This document shows, one piece after another, positions 1-8,424 of a DNA stretch of 64,000 bases. This stretch comes from Hydrogenophaga sp. Lineage in GTDB: Bacteria > Pseudomonadota > Gammaproteobacteria > Burkholderiales > Burkholderiaceae_C. Position numbers and translations under genes: made by a program. Below the pieces are notes generated by a model. That model saw only the letters and a program-made list of their open reading frames with translations. It searched no databases and was not told the DNA's origin. Position 1 is the first letter of the stretch. Every line of letters starts with the position of its first letter. Location: assembly GCF_026125825.1 (NCBI RefSeq), contig NZ_JAHCKK010000013.1, positions 1-64,000 on the forward strand, in the 5' to 3' direction.

Positions 1-382
1 CCAGGGCGACGTTGATCTCCTGGAAACCCCGGCAGATGCCCAGCAGCGGCACGCCCTCATGCACGCAGGCCTTCACCAGCGCCAGGGTGAGCAGGTCGCG
101 GTCGGCGTCCAGCGGCAGGCTCGGGTCGGCCACGTCCTCGTCGAAATGGGAGGGGTGCACGTTGGAGGGAGAGCCGGTCAGCATCACCCCGTCCACCAGG
201 CCCAGCAGTTCGCTGATCTGGCCGGTGTCGGCCAGGGGGAACATCACGGGCTGGGCGTCCGCCCCGACCTTGACGGCCCGGGCGTATTTGTCACCCAGCA
301 ACAGAAAGGGCATCTGATGCCCGTGATCGCCCATCAGGCGGTGGTCGGCAGGCAGCCAGACCATGCAAGGTGGCTTGTTCAT
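1..382 (-). CDS. puuD: PuuD-like gamma-glutamyl-GABA hydrolase (class I glutamine amidotransferase fold), 3' end outside window
   Basis: The first 127 codons of a peptidase C26 family protein, running off the left edge. Members cleave gamma-glutamyl-GABA to glutamate and GABA in the glutamylated putrescine pathway. The fragment begins MNKPPCMVWLPADHR, contains the conserved GVMLTGSPSNVHP segment, and ends just after the nucleophile elbow GICRGFQEIN with the predicted catalytic Cys117; the His/Glu of the triad would lie beyond the edge. The ATG at 382 is the start because no in-frame upstream start has better support. It is divergent from a MocR regulator, and a PuuB-like oxidase and an agmatinase lie nearby, which supports a polyamine role. 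Other gamma-glutamyl amide hydrolases of the same fold cannot be excluded. Confidence 0.85.
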   Translation of the reverse strand, partial: MNKPPCMVWLPADHRLMGDHGHQMPFLLLGDKYARAVKVGADAQPVMFPLADTGQISELLGLVDGVMLTGSPSNVHPSHFDEDVADPSLPLDADRDLLTLALVKACVHEGVPLLGICRGFQEINVAL

Positions 383-413
383 GAAGACTCCAGACAATGG
401 CATTCATTGTGAG

Positions 414-468
414 GGGCCAATTGGATCAGAATAAGGGCCATTTGGCGCCACCTGGTGGTGCCAAATGG
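414..468. promoter_or_regulatory. Candidate MocR operator: direct repeat plus 31-bp palindrome
   Basis: In the divergent gap between the PuuD-like gene and the MocR gene, GGGCCAATTGG (414-424) is repeated as GGGCCATTTGG (435-445), 21 bp apart, about two helical turns. The second copy is the left part of a 31-bp palindrome (438-468) centred on T453, with arms CCATTTGGCGCCACC and GGTGGTGCCAAATGG and one mismatch. GabR/MocR dimers are known to bind repeated half-sites near their own promoter. Assigning this site to the neighbouring MocR protein is inference from position and symmetry. Confidence 0.6.
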
Positions 469-470
469 TG

Positions 471-555
471 CCCCCCCTGCGCCGCTGACGCGGCTTCCCC
501 CCGTTGGGGGGACCGCACCTGTGGCCCGGCGAAGCCGGTTCCACGGTGCGTCTGG
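471..555. repeat. GC-rich intergenic repeat, copy 1
   Basis: A C-tract followed by TGCGCCGCTGACGCGGCTT, a C-run/G-run hairpin, then the module CCCGGCGAAGCCGGTT and a tail ending near CTGG. The same order of modules recurs at 3906-3998, 43610-43670 and 61323-61436, always between genes. The element lies between the candidate operator and the ribosome-binding site of the MocR gene, so it would be part of that gene's leader. No coding potential is apparent. Confidence 0.7.
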
Positions 556-597
556 ATGGGGCCATTTCGCGCCGGATTGCGCCCTGGAAAGAAGCAC

Positions 598-2103
598 ATG
601 CTGTCTGAATTTCTTCTCGCCGAGATGAGCCGCCTGGGCTCGCAGGACGCGCTGCCCCTGCACCGGCAGCTCTACGAGGCGCTGCGCCGCGCCATGCTCG
701 ACGGCAAGCTCGGTGCGGGCGAGCGCCTGCCTTCCAGCCGCGACCTGGCCCAGGACCTGCGCCTCTCGCGCAACACGGTGGTGGCCGCGATCAACCAGCT
801 CAGCGTGGAGGGCTACCTTGCCAGCCGGGTGGGCAGTGGCACCTTCGTCAACGACAACGTGCCCCGCGCCACGCCGGGCCGCTCGGCGCGAGCGGGCGCG
901 GGCCGGGCCGCCACCAACGGCACGCAGGCGGCCCGCCTGTCCACGCGCGGCCAGGCGCTGGCCAGCACCTTCTGCGCCACCGAGCTGGAGGTGCAGCCGT
1001 TCACGCCGGGCATCGCCGATTTCAGCGCCTTTCCGCTCACCCTCTGGCAACGGTTGCAGAACAAGCACTGGCGCATGACCTACCCGGACATGCTGGACTA
1101 CAACGACTCGGGCGGCTACGCGCCGCTGCGCCGCGCGGTGGCCGATTACCTGCGCGTGTTCCGCAGCGTGCACCTGGAGGCCGACCAGGTCGTCATCACC
1201 AGCGGCACCCAGCAGTCGCTCGAGCTGTGTGCGCGGCTGCTGGCCGACCACGGCGACACCGTGTGGGTGGAGGACCCGGCCTACTGGGGTGCGGTCAAGG
1301 CCTTCATGGCCACCGGCCTGAGCCTGCACCCGGTGGCGGTGGACGAGCAAGGGATCAACCCCGGCATCGGCGACAACGCCCGCCCACCGCGCCTCATTTA
1401 CGTCACACCCTCGCACCAGTACCCCACCGGCGCGGTGATGTCGCTTCCCCGGCGCCACCAGTTGCTGGCCACCGCGCGCGCGCACGACGCCTGGGTGCTG
1501 GAAGACGACTACGACAGCGAGTACCGCTTCAGCGGCCCGCCCATCTCCAGCCTGGAAGGCCTGGACACCGATGGCCGCGTGTTCTACATGGGCACGTTTT
1601 CCAAGGTGCTCTATCCGGGCCTGAAGATCGGCTACCTGGTGGTGCCCAAGCCGCTGGTGGCGGCTTTCAAGCAGGCCCACTACGACCTCAACCGCCCGGG
1701 CCAGATGCCGGTGCAGGCCGCGCTGGCCGAGTTCATCGAGATGGGCCATTTCGCCAGCGCGCTGCGCCGCGCGCGCCAGAACTACGGCGAGCGCCGCCAA
1801 TGCCTGCTCGAAGCCCTCAGGCCGGTGCTGCGCGACGAACGGCCCGAGGGCCCCAGCATCAGCGGCGCCGAACAGGGCCTGCACCTGTGCCTGCGCCTGC
1901 CCCTTGAGGTGGACGACCGGGCGCTGGCACAGCGCATCGCACAGCACGGCCTCACGGTGCGGCCGCTCTCGGCCTATTGCCTGCAGCGCACGGACCTGCG
2001 CGGCCTGGTGATCGGCTACGGCTACGCGCCGCTGGCCGAGATCGCGCGCTGCGGGCCGCTGCTGGCCACGGCGGTGCGGCAGGTCCTGGGCGCCACGCCA
2101 TGA
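598..2103 (+). CDS. MocR/PdxR-type transcriptional regulator (GntR HTH plus aminotransferase domain)
   Basis: A 501-residue PLP-dependent regulator. The N-terminal GntR winged helix occupies about residues 15-80 (RLPSSRDLAQDLRLSRNTVV), followed by an Ala/Gly/Arg-rich linker and a fold-type I aminotransferase domain from about residue 135 to the end. The predicted PLP lysine is K336 in GTFSKVLYPGLKIGY, and the DDYDSEY motif precedes it. The ATG at 598 is preferred over upstream in-frame starts because GGAAAGAAG lies just before it and the family starts near the HTH. Divergence from a PuuD-like gene and proximity to PuuB and agmatinase genes suggest control of polyamine/GABA metabolism, as for PuuR/GabR-like members; the effector is not known. 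Confidence 0.9.
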   Translation: MLSEFLLAEMSRLGSQDALPLHRQLYEALRRAMLDGKLGAGERLPSSRDLAQDLRLSRNTVVAAINQLSVEGYLASRVGSGTFVNDNVPRATPGRSARAGAGRAATNGTQAARLSTRGQALASTFCATELEVQPFTPGIADFSAFPLTLWQRLQNKHWRMTYPDMLDYNDSGGYAPLRRAVADYLRVFRSVHLEADQVVITSGTQQSLELCARLLADHGDTVWVEDPAYWGAVKAFMATGLSLHPVAVDEQGINPGIGDNARPPRLIYVTPSHQYPTGAVMSLPRRHQLLATARAHDAWVLEDDYDSEYRFSGPPISSLEGLDTDGRVFYMGTFSKVLYPGLKIGYLVVPKPLVAAFKQAHYDLNRPGQMPVQAALAEFIEMGHFASALRRARQNYGERRQCLLEALRPVLRDERPEGPSISGAEQGLHLCLRLPLEVDDRALAQRIAQHGLTVRPLSAYCLQRTDLRGLVIGYGYAPLAEIARCGPLLATAVRQVLGATP

Positions 2104-2597
2104 TCGGCCTCGCCCGCAACCTCGGCACGCTGGTGCGCGCCGCGTTCACCCGGGGCGAGTGCACGCCGCAGTCGCGCCTGAGCTGCCGTTTCCGCGTGAC
2201 GCCTTTCGACGTCGGCCTGCGCGTGCTCAAGAGCGACCGCTACCTGCAGCTGGCCGAGGCCGCGCAGCTCGATTTCATGGTGCGCACGCGCCTGGCCGTG
2301 CCGCTGGTGCGCGCGGGCATCGGCTTCGTCAACGCCTCGCAGCTCATCCGCTTCGCGCGCCCCATCGGCCTGTTCCAGCGCGTGGACGTGCAGACCGCCA
2401 TCGTGTTCGCCGACGACAGGTGCGCCTACTTCGCCCACACCCTGCTGGTGCGCGGCGTGCTGCACGCCGAGGTGCTGGTCAAGATGAAGTTCAAGCAGGG
2501 CCGCCTGACGGTGCCACCCCGCGACGTGCTCGGCGACTGTCCTGCCGAGAAGCCCGCGCACCTCGTGGCCTGGGACCAGTCGCTGGCGGGCCGCTGA
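2100..2597 (+). CDS. Hotdog-fold thioesterase-like protein (4HBT_2 type)
   Basis: A 165-residue protein whose ATG overlaps the stop of the MocR gene (ATGA), so the two are probably translationally coupled. The segment VTPFDVGLRVLKSDRYLQLAEAAQ resembles the long helix and preceding strand of the hotdog fold in the acyl-CoA thioesterase/THEM6-like group. The rest alternates short strands with few charged motifs. Family members hydrolyse acyl thioesters, but the catalytic acid is not certain here and the substrate is unknown. It has no signal peptide or membrane segment. Coupling to a PLP-dependent regulator is unusual and gives no clear functional clue. Confidence 0.7.
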   Translation: MIGLARNLGTLVRAAFTRGECTPQSRLSCRFRVTPFDVGLRVLKSDRYLQLAEAAQLDFMVRTRLAVPLVRAGIGFVNASQLIRFARPIGLFQRVDVQTAIVFADDRCAYFAHTLLVRGVLHAEVLVKMKFKQGRLTVPPRDVLGDCPAEKPAHLVAWDQSLAGR

Positions 2598-2598
2598 G

Positions 2599-3900
2599 TC
2601 AGATCACGTCGCGCAGGCGATGCCACAGCATGCCCAGCGCCAGGCTGGGCGTGCGCAGCAGCGCGCCGCCGGGGAAACGACGGTGCCTGAGCCGCGCGTA
2701 GACGTCGAAGCGCGCCGCCTGACCGGCCACGGCCTCGGCCACCAGCCGGCCGGCCAGACCGGTGAGCGCCACGCCATGGCCGCTGAAGCCCTGCAGGTAA
2801 TACAGGTTGTCGCCCAGGCGGCCAAAGTCGGGGGCGCGGTTCATGCTGATGTCCACGAAGCCGCCCCACACATGCTCGACCGGCACCTCGCGCAGCGCCG
2901 GAAACACCTCGCCCATGCGCTGGCGCATCAGGGCTTGCAGGTTCACCGGTGTGCGGGTGGTGTAGCTCACGCGCCCGCCGAACAGCATGCGGTGGTCGGC
3001 ACTGAAGCGGAAATAGTCGAGCACGAAGTTGTTGTCGCACACCGCCGCGTTGCGCGGAATCAGGCGCGCGCACAGCTCGGGGTCGAGCGGCGCCGTGCCC
3101 ACGATGTAGGTGCCCACGGGCATGATGCGCGGCGCGATCTCGGGCGCCACGCGCGGGCCGTACTCGGGCAGCATGCAGTTGCCCGCGAGCACGCCGAAAC
3201 GCGCCTTCACCTGGCCGCGCGCGGTGCTGGCCACCAGGGTGGCGCCGCGCTGCAGGCCGGTCACGGGCGAGTGCTCGAAGATGCGGGCGCCGGCGGCCTG
3301 CGCAGCGCGCGCCAGGCCGAGCGCGTACTTCAGCGGGTGCAGGTGGCCCGAGCGCTGCTCGCGAGCGGCCGCCACGTAGCGCGGGCTGTTGATCAGGCGC
3401 GGCAGGTCGGCGCCTTCGGCCCAGTCCACCGCGAGACCGCGCCGCTTGAGGCCTTCCATCTCCTCGTGCAGCTCCTGCGCCTTGCGCGCCGAATCGGCGA
3501 CGTACACGTAGCCGTTCACGCGGTCGCACGCGATGCCGTGCTCGGCGATGCGCGCGTCGATCAGGTCCAGCGCCTCCAGCGACATGTCCCAGGCGCGTTG
3601 CGCGTCCTCGGCGCCGAGCTGCTGCTCGAAGGGGCCCTGCCCGCTCGCGTAGCCCACGATGGCCTGGCCACCGTTGCGCCCGCTCGCGCCGCTGCCGATG
3701 CGGTCGGCCTCCAGCACCACCACCGAAAACCCCCGCTGCGCCAGTTCCAGCGCCGCGCTCAGGCCGGAGAATCCGGCACCGACCACCACCACGTCGGCCT
3801 CGATGGCTTCTTGCAGCGGCGGCAGCGCCTCGGGCCGCTGCACGCTGGCCTCGTAGTAGCTCTTTTGGTTGAGCTGGGTGTCCGAACCGATGAGCGACAT
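2599..3900 (-). CDS. puuB: FAD-dependent gamma-glutamylputrescine oxidase-like protein (PuuB/OrdL family)
   Basis: A 433-residue DAO-family flavoprotein. The N-terminal dinucleotide-binding motif VVVVGAGFSGLSAALELA lies at about residues 36-53, followed by the family's ASGRNGGQ motif after GSG. The C-terminal FAD-binding part reads GFSGHGVALTGLAG, typical of PuuB/OrdL. PuuB oxidises gamma-glutamylputrescine to the aldehyde, producing peroxide and ammonia. The ATG at 3900 is chosen because upstream in-frame sequence reads through the repeat element and lacks family similarity. Together with PuuD-like and agmatinase genes it forms a partial putrescine route; no glutamate-putrescine ligase (PuuA) is in the window. 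Confidence 0.85.
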   Translation of the reverse strand: MSLIGSDTQLNQKSYYEASVQRPEALPPLQEAIEADVVVVGAGFSGLSAALELAQRGFSVVVLEADRIGSGASGRNGGQAIVGYASGQGPFEQQLGAEDAQRAWDMSLEALDLIDARIAEHGIACDRVNGYVYVADSARKAQELHEEMEGLKRRGLAVDWAEGADLPRLINSPRYVAAAREQRSGHLHPLKYALGLARAAQAAGARIFEHSPVTGLQRGATLVASTARGQVKARFGVLAGNCMLPEYGPRVAPEIAPRIMPVGTYIVGTAPLDPELCARLIPRNAAVCDNNFVLDYFRFSADHRMLFGGRVSYTTRTPVNLQALMRQRMGEVFPALREVPVEHVWGGFVDISMNRAPDFGRLGDNLYYLQGFSGHGVALTGLAGRLVAEAVAGQAARFDVYARLRHRRFPGGALLRTPSLALGMLWHRLRDVI

Positions 3901-3905
3901 CAGAT

Positions 3906-3998
3906 ACCCCCCTGCCGCGCTGCGCGCGATCGCCCCTGAGGGGGGACGGCACCCCAGGCCCGGCAAAGCCGGTTCCTCGGTGCCCCTGGAACAAGACA
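3906..3998. repeat. GC-rich intergenic repeat, copy 2
   Basis: Starts with ACCCCCCTGCCGCGCTGCG, continues with GAGGGGGGACGGC, then CCCGGCAAAGCCGGTTCC, and ends CCTGGAACAAGACA. It lies directly upstream of the PuuB-like gene and so would be in its 5' leader. The CCGGCAAAGCCGG module is a short perfect hairpin and is the most conserved part among the four copies. Confidence 0.7.
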
Positions 3999-4027
3999 CT
4001 TCATGCCAACAGCGCGGTGCAAAAGGT

Positions 4028-4948
4028 TCATCGCTTGGCCACCTGGCCGCTGAGGTAGGTCCACACAAACGTGGCCGCCGCATTGGTCGTGAGCTCGGCG
4101 TGGTCGTAGGCCGGGGCCACTTCCACGCAGTCCATGCCGATCCAGTTGAGGTCGGCCAGCGATTCCAGGAAAGTGAGCACCTGCGAGCTCGTCATGCCGC
4201 CCGGCTCGGGCGTGCCGGTGCCGGGCGCGAAGGCCGGGTCCAGGCAGTCGATGTCGAGCGTGAGGTAACAGGGGCGCTGGCCGATGCGCGCGCGGATCGC
4301 GTCGATGGCCGGTTGCAGGCCCGCACCGTCCAGCCCGCGCAGCGCGCGCGCCGTGAAGATCTGGCCACCCTGGTCGGCCACGTACTCGCGCGCCGCTCGC
4401 TCGCCGCTGGAGCGGATGCCGATCTGCACCGTGTGCGCCGGGCTCGCCAGCCCCTCCTGCAGGGCCTCGTAAGTCCAGGTGCCGTGGCCGGACGGTTCAC
4501 CGAAGTGGTCCCCCCAGGTGTCGCAGTGGGCATCGAAATGCACCAGTGCCAGCGGCTCGCCGCCGTGCCGGGCCTTGGCCGCGCGCAGCAGCGAAAGCGT
4601 CACGGAGTGGTCGCCGCCCAGGAACACGCAATGGTGTTTCGCCATCAGCGCGGCGGCCTGTGCCTCGATGTGGCGGCGCACTTCGGGCAAGGGCGAGGCG
4701 TTGGGCAGGCGCATGTCCAGCGCGTCGCCCAGGTGCGCCAGGGGCGACACGTCGAACACCGGGTGGATGCCGTCGCACAGCATCAGGCTGGCAGCGCGGA
4801 TCGCCTGCGGGCCAAAGCGCGCGCCCGGCCGGTTGGTCACCACGCCGTCGAAGGGCACGCCCACGATGGCAAAGGGCTGCTCGCCCAGCGGTGCGCAGGC
4901 CAGGAAGCGGTTGGTGTTGTTGGCGTAGGCGAACTGACCCATGGCCAT
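4028..4948 (-). CDS. speB: Agmatinase / ureohydrolase family protein
   Basis: A 306-residue manganese ureohydrolase. All six expected metal ligands are visible: H114 in GGDHS, D139, H141 and D143 in HFDAHCDTW, and D232 and D234 in LDIDCLDPAF. Agmatinases convert agmatine to putrescine and urea. The ATG at 4948 has AAGGA seven bases upstream; a second in-frame ATG at 4942 is possible. It lies on the same strand as the PuuB-like gene, about 130 bp upstream of it, so it would feed putrescine to that enzyme. Guanidinobutyrase or another guanidino-acid hydrolase is an alternative, since these share the metal motifs. Confidence 0.85.
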   Translation of the reverse strand: MAMGQFAYANNTNRFLACAPLGEQPFAIVGVPFDGVVTNRPGARFGPQAIRAASLMLCDGIHPVFDVSPLAHLGDALDMRLPNASPLPEVRRHIEAQAAALMAKHHCVFLGGDHSVTLSLLRAAKARHGGEPLALVHFDAHCDTWGDHFGEPSGHGTWTYEALQEGLASPAHTVQIGIRSSGERAAREYVADQGGQIFTARALRGLDGAGLQPAIDAIRARIGQRPCYLTLDIDCLDPAFAPGTGTPEPGGMTSSQVLTFLESLADLNWIGMDCVEVAPAYDHAELTTNAAATFVWTYLSGQVAKR

Positions 4949-5054
4949 GAAAGCATCCTTGGTGAACAGGGTGCCAGAAGATACCCCCCGCCAGTACCGC
5001 CCATGAGTCCAATTGGCCGGCGGCGCCAGCGTCCACCTGGGGCAGGAGGCACCG

Positions 5055-5082
5055 GGCACCGGGTAGCATCTGGCCCGGTGCC
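5055..5082. other. Perfect 9-bp inverted repeat in the agmatinase/GST intergenic region
   Basis: GGCACCGGG (5055-5063) and CCCGGTGCC (5074-5082) form a perfect 9-bp stem around a 10-base centre containing TAGCAT. There is no T-tract, so it is not a typical terminator. It sits about 35 bases before the GST start, where it could be an operator spanning a -10-like element or a leader hairpin. Confidence 0.35.
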
Positions 5083-5117
5083 GCCATCCGGTGGCTCCTT
5101 TCTGAGGACGATCACAC

Positions 5118-5723
5118 ATGAAGCTCTACTACTCACCGGGCGCTTGCTCGCTCTCCCCGCACATCGCCCTGCACGAGGCCGGTCTGGCCTTCGAGGCCAT
5201 TCCCGCGCCGACCAAGACCCACCAGTTGCCCGACGGCACCGACTACTACACCATCAACCCGCTGGGCTACGTGCCCCTGCTCGAACTCGACAGCGGCGAG
5301 CGCCTGCGCGAAGGCCCGGCCATTGTTCAGTACATCGCCGACCAGGTGCCCCAGAAGAACCTGGCACCGGCCAACGGCACGATGGCGCGCTACCACCTGC
5401 AGGAATGGCTGAACTTCATCGGCACCGAGGTGCACAAGGGCTTCTCGCCGCTCTTCAACCCAGCCACGCCCGATGAGGTGAAGGCCACCACCAAGGAGCG
5501 GCTGGGCCAGCGCCTGAAGTGGGTGGACAGCCAGCTCGCCGGCAAACAGTACCTGCTCGGCAACGACTACAGCGTGGCCGACGGTTACCTCTTCACCGTG
5601 ACCAACTGGGCCCCGCGCGTGGGCGTGGACATCACCGGCCTGGCCAACCTCGCGGCCTACCGCGCCCGCGTCGGCGCACGCCCGGCGGTGCAGGCGGCCA
5701 TGAAGGCCGAAGGCCTGATCTAA
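5118..5723 (+). CDS. Glutathione S-transferase (beta class-like)
   Basis: A 201-residue cytosolic GST. The N-terminal thioredoxin-like domain (residues 1-80) begins MKLYYSPGACSLSPHIALHE, with Cys10 where bacterial beta-class enzymes carry their catalytic cysteine. NPLGYVPLLELD includes the cis-proline, and GPAIVQYIAD provides the glutathione-contacting acidic/Ser region. The helical C-terminal domain follows, with GNDYSVADGYLFTV as the N-capping motif. Length matches the family. It conjugates glutathione to electrophiles or acts in peroxide defence; the substrate cannot be told. It converges with the MFS gene, with only seven bases between them. Confidence 0.9.
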   Translation: MKLYYSPGACSLSPHIALHEAGLAFEAIPAPTKTHQLPDGTDYYTINPLGYVPLLELDSGERLREGPAIVQYIADQVPQKNLAPANGTMARYHLQEWLNFIGTEVHKGFSPLFNPATPDEVKATTKERLGQRLKWVDSQLAGKQYLLGNDYSVADGYLFTVTNWAPRVGVDITGLANLAAYRARVGARPAVQAAMKAEGLI

Positions 5724-5730
5724 GGCCGGC

Positions 5731-6951
5731 TCAGAGCGCGCGCTGGCGCCACGCCAGCGCCGCCCCCAGCCACAGCGCGACGGCCGAGAACACCAGGCCG
5801 CGCGCCAGCCCCCCGGGGCCGTCGGCGATGAAGCCCACCACCGTGGGGCCGACGATCTGTCCGGCGGCGAAGACGATCGTGAAGGCGCTGATGCCCGCGG
5901 CCCACTGCGCGGGTGGCAGGTTGTGCCGCACCAGTGCGGTGGTCGACGCCACCACCGACAGGAACACCCCTCCGAAGAGCAGCCCCGAAGCCAACACCAG
6001 TGGCCAGCTGCTGGTCAACGCCGGCACGATGGCCGCCACGCCCAGCAGCGCATTGAGCCGCGCCAGCGCCTGGCCGTCGCGGTGCCGGTCCAGCAAGCCG
6101 GCCCAGATGCGCGACGACGCCAGCACCGCCAGCCCGAGCAAGGCATAGAACGCGGTCACGGCGCCGGGTGAGGTGCCCTGCTCGCGCAGCAGCGCGATCA
6201 CGAACGTCATGTAGCCGATGTAGCCCACGCCAAAGCCGGCGTAGCCCAGCAGCGAGAACACCCAGTCGCGCACGCGAAACACCGGCCCGCCGCCCGCCTG
6301 CGCGCTGCCCGCCGGCGCGGCGTGGGCGGCCAGTACCCGCGCCGGCCAGGCCATGAGCCCCGTGGCCAGCAGGCAGATCAGCGCCAAGCCCCACCAAGCC
6401 CACGCCCACGCGTGCGGCTGTGACGCCGCCGCCGCCAGCACCGGGGGCACGCCCAGCGCCGAGACCACGATGCCCATGCCCGTGCCGCCGTAGTACAAGC
6501 CCAGCAGGAACCCGCTGCGCTGGGGCTGGCGCGCACCCAGCCGCGCCGCCAGCAGACCGCCCGCGATGAACACCAGGGCGCTGGCCACGCCGGCGAGCAG
6601 GCGCTGCACGAGCAAGGGCGTGGCCGCCGTGAAGAAACCGCTCAGGCCCATGAACAGCGAGGCCAGCAGCGAGCCCACCAGCAGCAGGCCGGTGGGCGGG
6701 AAACGCCGCATCAGCCAGGGCGTGGCCAGCGCGCCGATGAGGTAGCCCAACGCGTTGAAGGTGTTCATCGCGCCGGCCAGCGTGTAGCTCCAGCCCAGGT
6801 CCTCCCGCATCGGCGGCAGCAGCAGCCCGTAGGCGAAGCGGGTGATGCCCAGCGAGACCGCCGCTCCCAGTGAGAGGGCCAGCGCCAGCCGCACATAGGG
6901 CGTCGTGTCGGGGCTTTCAGCCGGGGGAGTGGGATGCGTGCGTCGGTCCAT
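5731..6951 (-). CDS. YbfB/YjiJ-family MFS transporter
   Basis: A 406-residue inner-membrane carrier with about 12 hydrophobic segments from residue 20 to the end. SLGITRFAYGLLLPPMREDLGW is characteristic of the YbfB/YjiJ (DUF1228-like) group of the major facilitator superfamily. The two halves are separated by a short hydrophilic stretch near residues 205-215. The start at 6951 (MDRRTHP) leaves a usual-length cytosolic N-terminus. It is divergent from a class III aminotransferase gene, which might be linked to its cargo. The transported compound is not known. Confidence 0.85.
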   Translation of the reverse strand: MDRRTHPTPPAESPDTTPYVRLALALSLGAAVSLGITRFAYGLLLPPMREDLGWSYTLAGAMNTFNALGYLIGALATPWLMRRFPPTGLLLVGSLLASLFMGLSGFFTAATPLLVQRLLAGVASALVFIAGGLLAARLGARQPQRSGFLLGLYYGGTGMGIVVSALGVPPVLAAAASQPHAWAWAWWGLALICLLATGLMAWPARVLAAHAAPAGSAQAGGGPVFRVRDWVFSLLGYAGFGVGYIGYMTFVIALLREQGTSPGAVTAFYALLGLAVLASSRIWAGLLDRHRDGQALARLNALLGVAAIVPALTSSWPLVLASGLLFGGVFLSVVASTTALVRHNLPPAQWAAGISAFTIVFAAGQIVGPTVVGFIADGPGGLARGLVFSAVALWLGAALAWRQRAL

Positions 6952-7068
6952 GGCGGGCCATTGTGGTGGATGGAGGGCCCGGCCGCACCAGTGCCAATTC
7001 GGCGCGCAACGAAATGTCCACTGCGCGGCAGTGGCCGCGCGCGGCGCCACCGCGCTTAAGCTGGCGCC

Positions 7069-8421
7069 ATGTCCGATCTCCAAGCCCTTGCCGCGCTCCA
7101 GCAGGCCGAGCGCGAACGCTTCATCGCCACGCACCCGCAATCGCTGGCCCTGGCCCGGGCCGCGCAGGCCCATTACCTCTTCGGCGTGCCGTTGCACTGG
7201 ATGCGCGACTGGCCCAGCCCCGCCACCCTGTTCGTGCAGCAGGCCCAGGGGGTGTCGCTCACCTGCGTGGACGGCCTGCGGCACACCGACTTCTGTCTCG
7301 GCGACACCGGCGCCATGTTCGGGCACAGCCCGGCGCCGCTGGCCCAGGCCATCGCGCAACAGGCCGCGCAGGGCCTCACCTGCATGCTGCCTTCGGCCAA
7401 CGCGGTGGCGGTGGGCGAAGGCCTGGCGCGGGTATTCGGCCTGCCGATGTGGCAACTCGCGCTGACCGCGAGCGACGCCAACCGCTTTGTCCTGCGCTGG
7501 GCGCGCGCCATCACCCAGAGGCCCCAGCTGCTCGTGTTCGACGGCTGCTACCACGGGGCGGTGGACGACACCCTCGTGGACCTCGACCCCGCCACCGGCC
7601 GCACCCTGCCGCGGCCCTCCGTGCTCGGCCAGGTGCACAACCACGCTGACTTCACCCGCGTCGTGCCCTTCAACGACCTGCCCGCGCTCGAGGCGGCGCT
7701 GGCCCGGGGCGACGTGGCCTGCCTGCTGGCCGAACCCGCGCTCACCAACTTCGGCCTGGTGCCACCCGCGCCGGGCTTCTGGGACGAGGCGCGCGCGCTG
7801 TGCCGCCGGCACGGCACCCTGTTCGTCTGCGACGAGACGCACACCATCTCCACCGCACTGGGCGGCTACGCGCGCGCTCACGCACTGCAACCGGACTTCC
7901 TGGTGGTCGGCAAGGCGGTGGCCGGTGGCCTGCCCTGCGCGGTGTACGGCTTCACCGACGACGTGGCCCAACGCATGGCCCGGGCCAAGGACGCCGCGCC
8001 CGAGGGCCACAGCGGTATCGGCACCACGCTCTCAGGCAATGCGCTCACACTCGCCGCGCTGCAGGCCGCGCTCACGCACCTGCACACCGACGCCAGCTAC
8101 ACCCCCATGCTGGCCCTGGCCGAGCGGCTCGAAGCCGGCCTGCGCGAGCGCATCGCCCGCGCCGCAAAGCCCTGGACGGTGACACGCCTGGGCGCGCGCA
8201 TGGAACTCCAGTTCATGCCGCACACCCCCCGCCACGCGCAGGACGTGCGCGACCACGCACAGGCCGAGCTCGAGGCCCTCACCCACCTCTTCATGCTCAA
8301 CCGGGGCGTTCTGCTCACGCCCTTTCACAGCATGATGCTGGTCTCTCCCGCCACGTCCGCGCAGGACGTGGACCAACTGCTGCAGGTCTTCGACGCCTTG
8401 CTGGCCGCCCTGGCGACCTAG
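7069..8421 (+). CDS. Class III aminotransferase (glutamate-1-semialdehyde aminomutase-like)
   Basis: A 450-residue PLP enzyme of fold type I, subgroup III. The PLP-binding lysine is predicted to be K282 in LVVGKAVAGGLP. The preceding CDETHTIS supplies the Asp that contacts the pyridine nitrogen, and FDGCYHGAVDD carries the conserved YHG. ASDANRF replaces the common GSEANE motif, hinting at altered substrate binding. No signal peptide. It is divergently transcribed from a YbfB-type MFS gene. It probably transaminates an amino acid or amine, but the specific reaction cannot be read from the sequence; hemL is unlikely because of its divergent motifs. Confidence 0.8.
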   Translation: MSDLQALAALQQAERERFIATHPQSLALARAAQAHYLFGVPLHWMRDWPSPATLFVQQAQGVSLTCVDGLRHTDFCLGDTGAMFGHSPAPLAQAIAQQAAQGLTCMLPSANAVAVGEGLARVFGLPMWQLALTASDANRFVLRWARAITQRPQLLVFDGCYHGAVDDTLVDLDPATGRTLPRPSVLGQVHNHADFTRVVPFNDLPALEAALARGDVACLLAEPALTNFGLVPPAPGFWDEARALCRRHGTLFVCDETHTISTALGGYARAHALQPDFLVVGKAVAGGLPCAVYGFTDDVAQRMARAKDAAPEGHSGIGTTLSGNALTLAALQAALTHLHTDASYTPMLALAERLEAGLRERIARAAKPWTVTRLGARMELQFMPHTPRHAQDVRDHAQAELEALTHLFMLNRGVLLTPFHSMMLVSPATSAQDVDQLLQVFDALLAALAT

Positions 8422-8424
8422 CCT

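Noticed and set aside
397-597. N-terminal extension of the MocR protein from an upstream ATG
   Set aside because: The extra 67 residues are translated from the operator and the GC-rich repeat and have no family similarity; a good ribosome-binding site precedes the ATG at 598.
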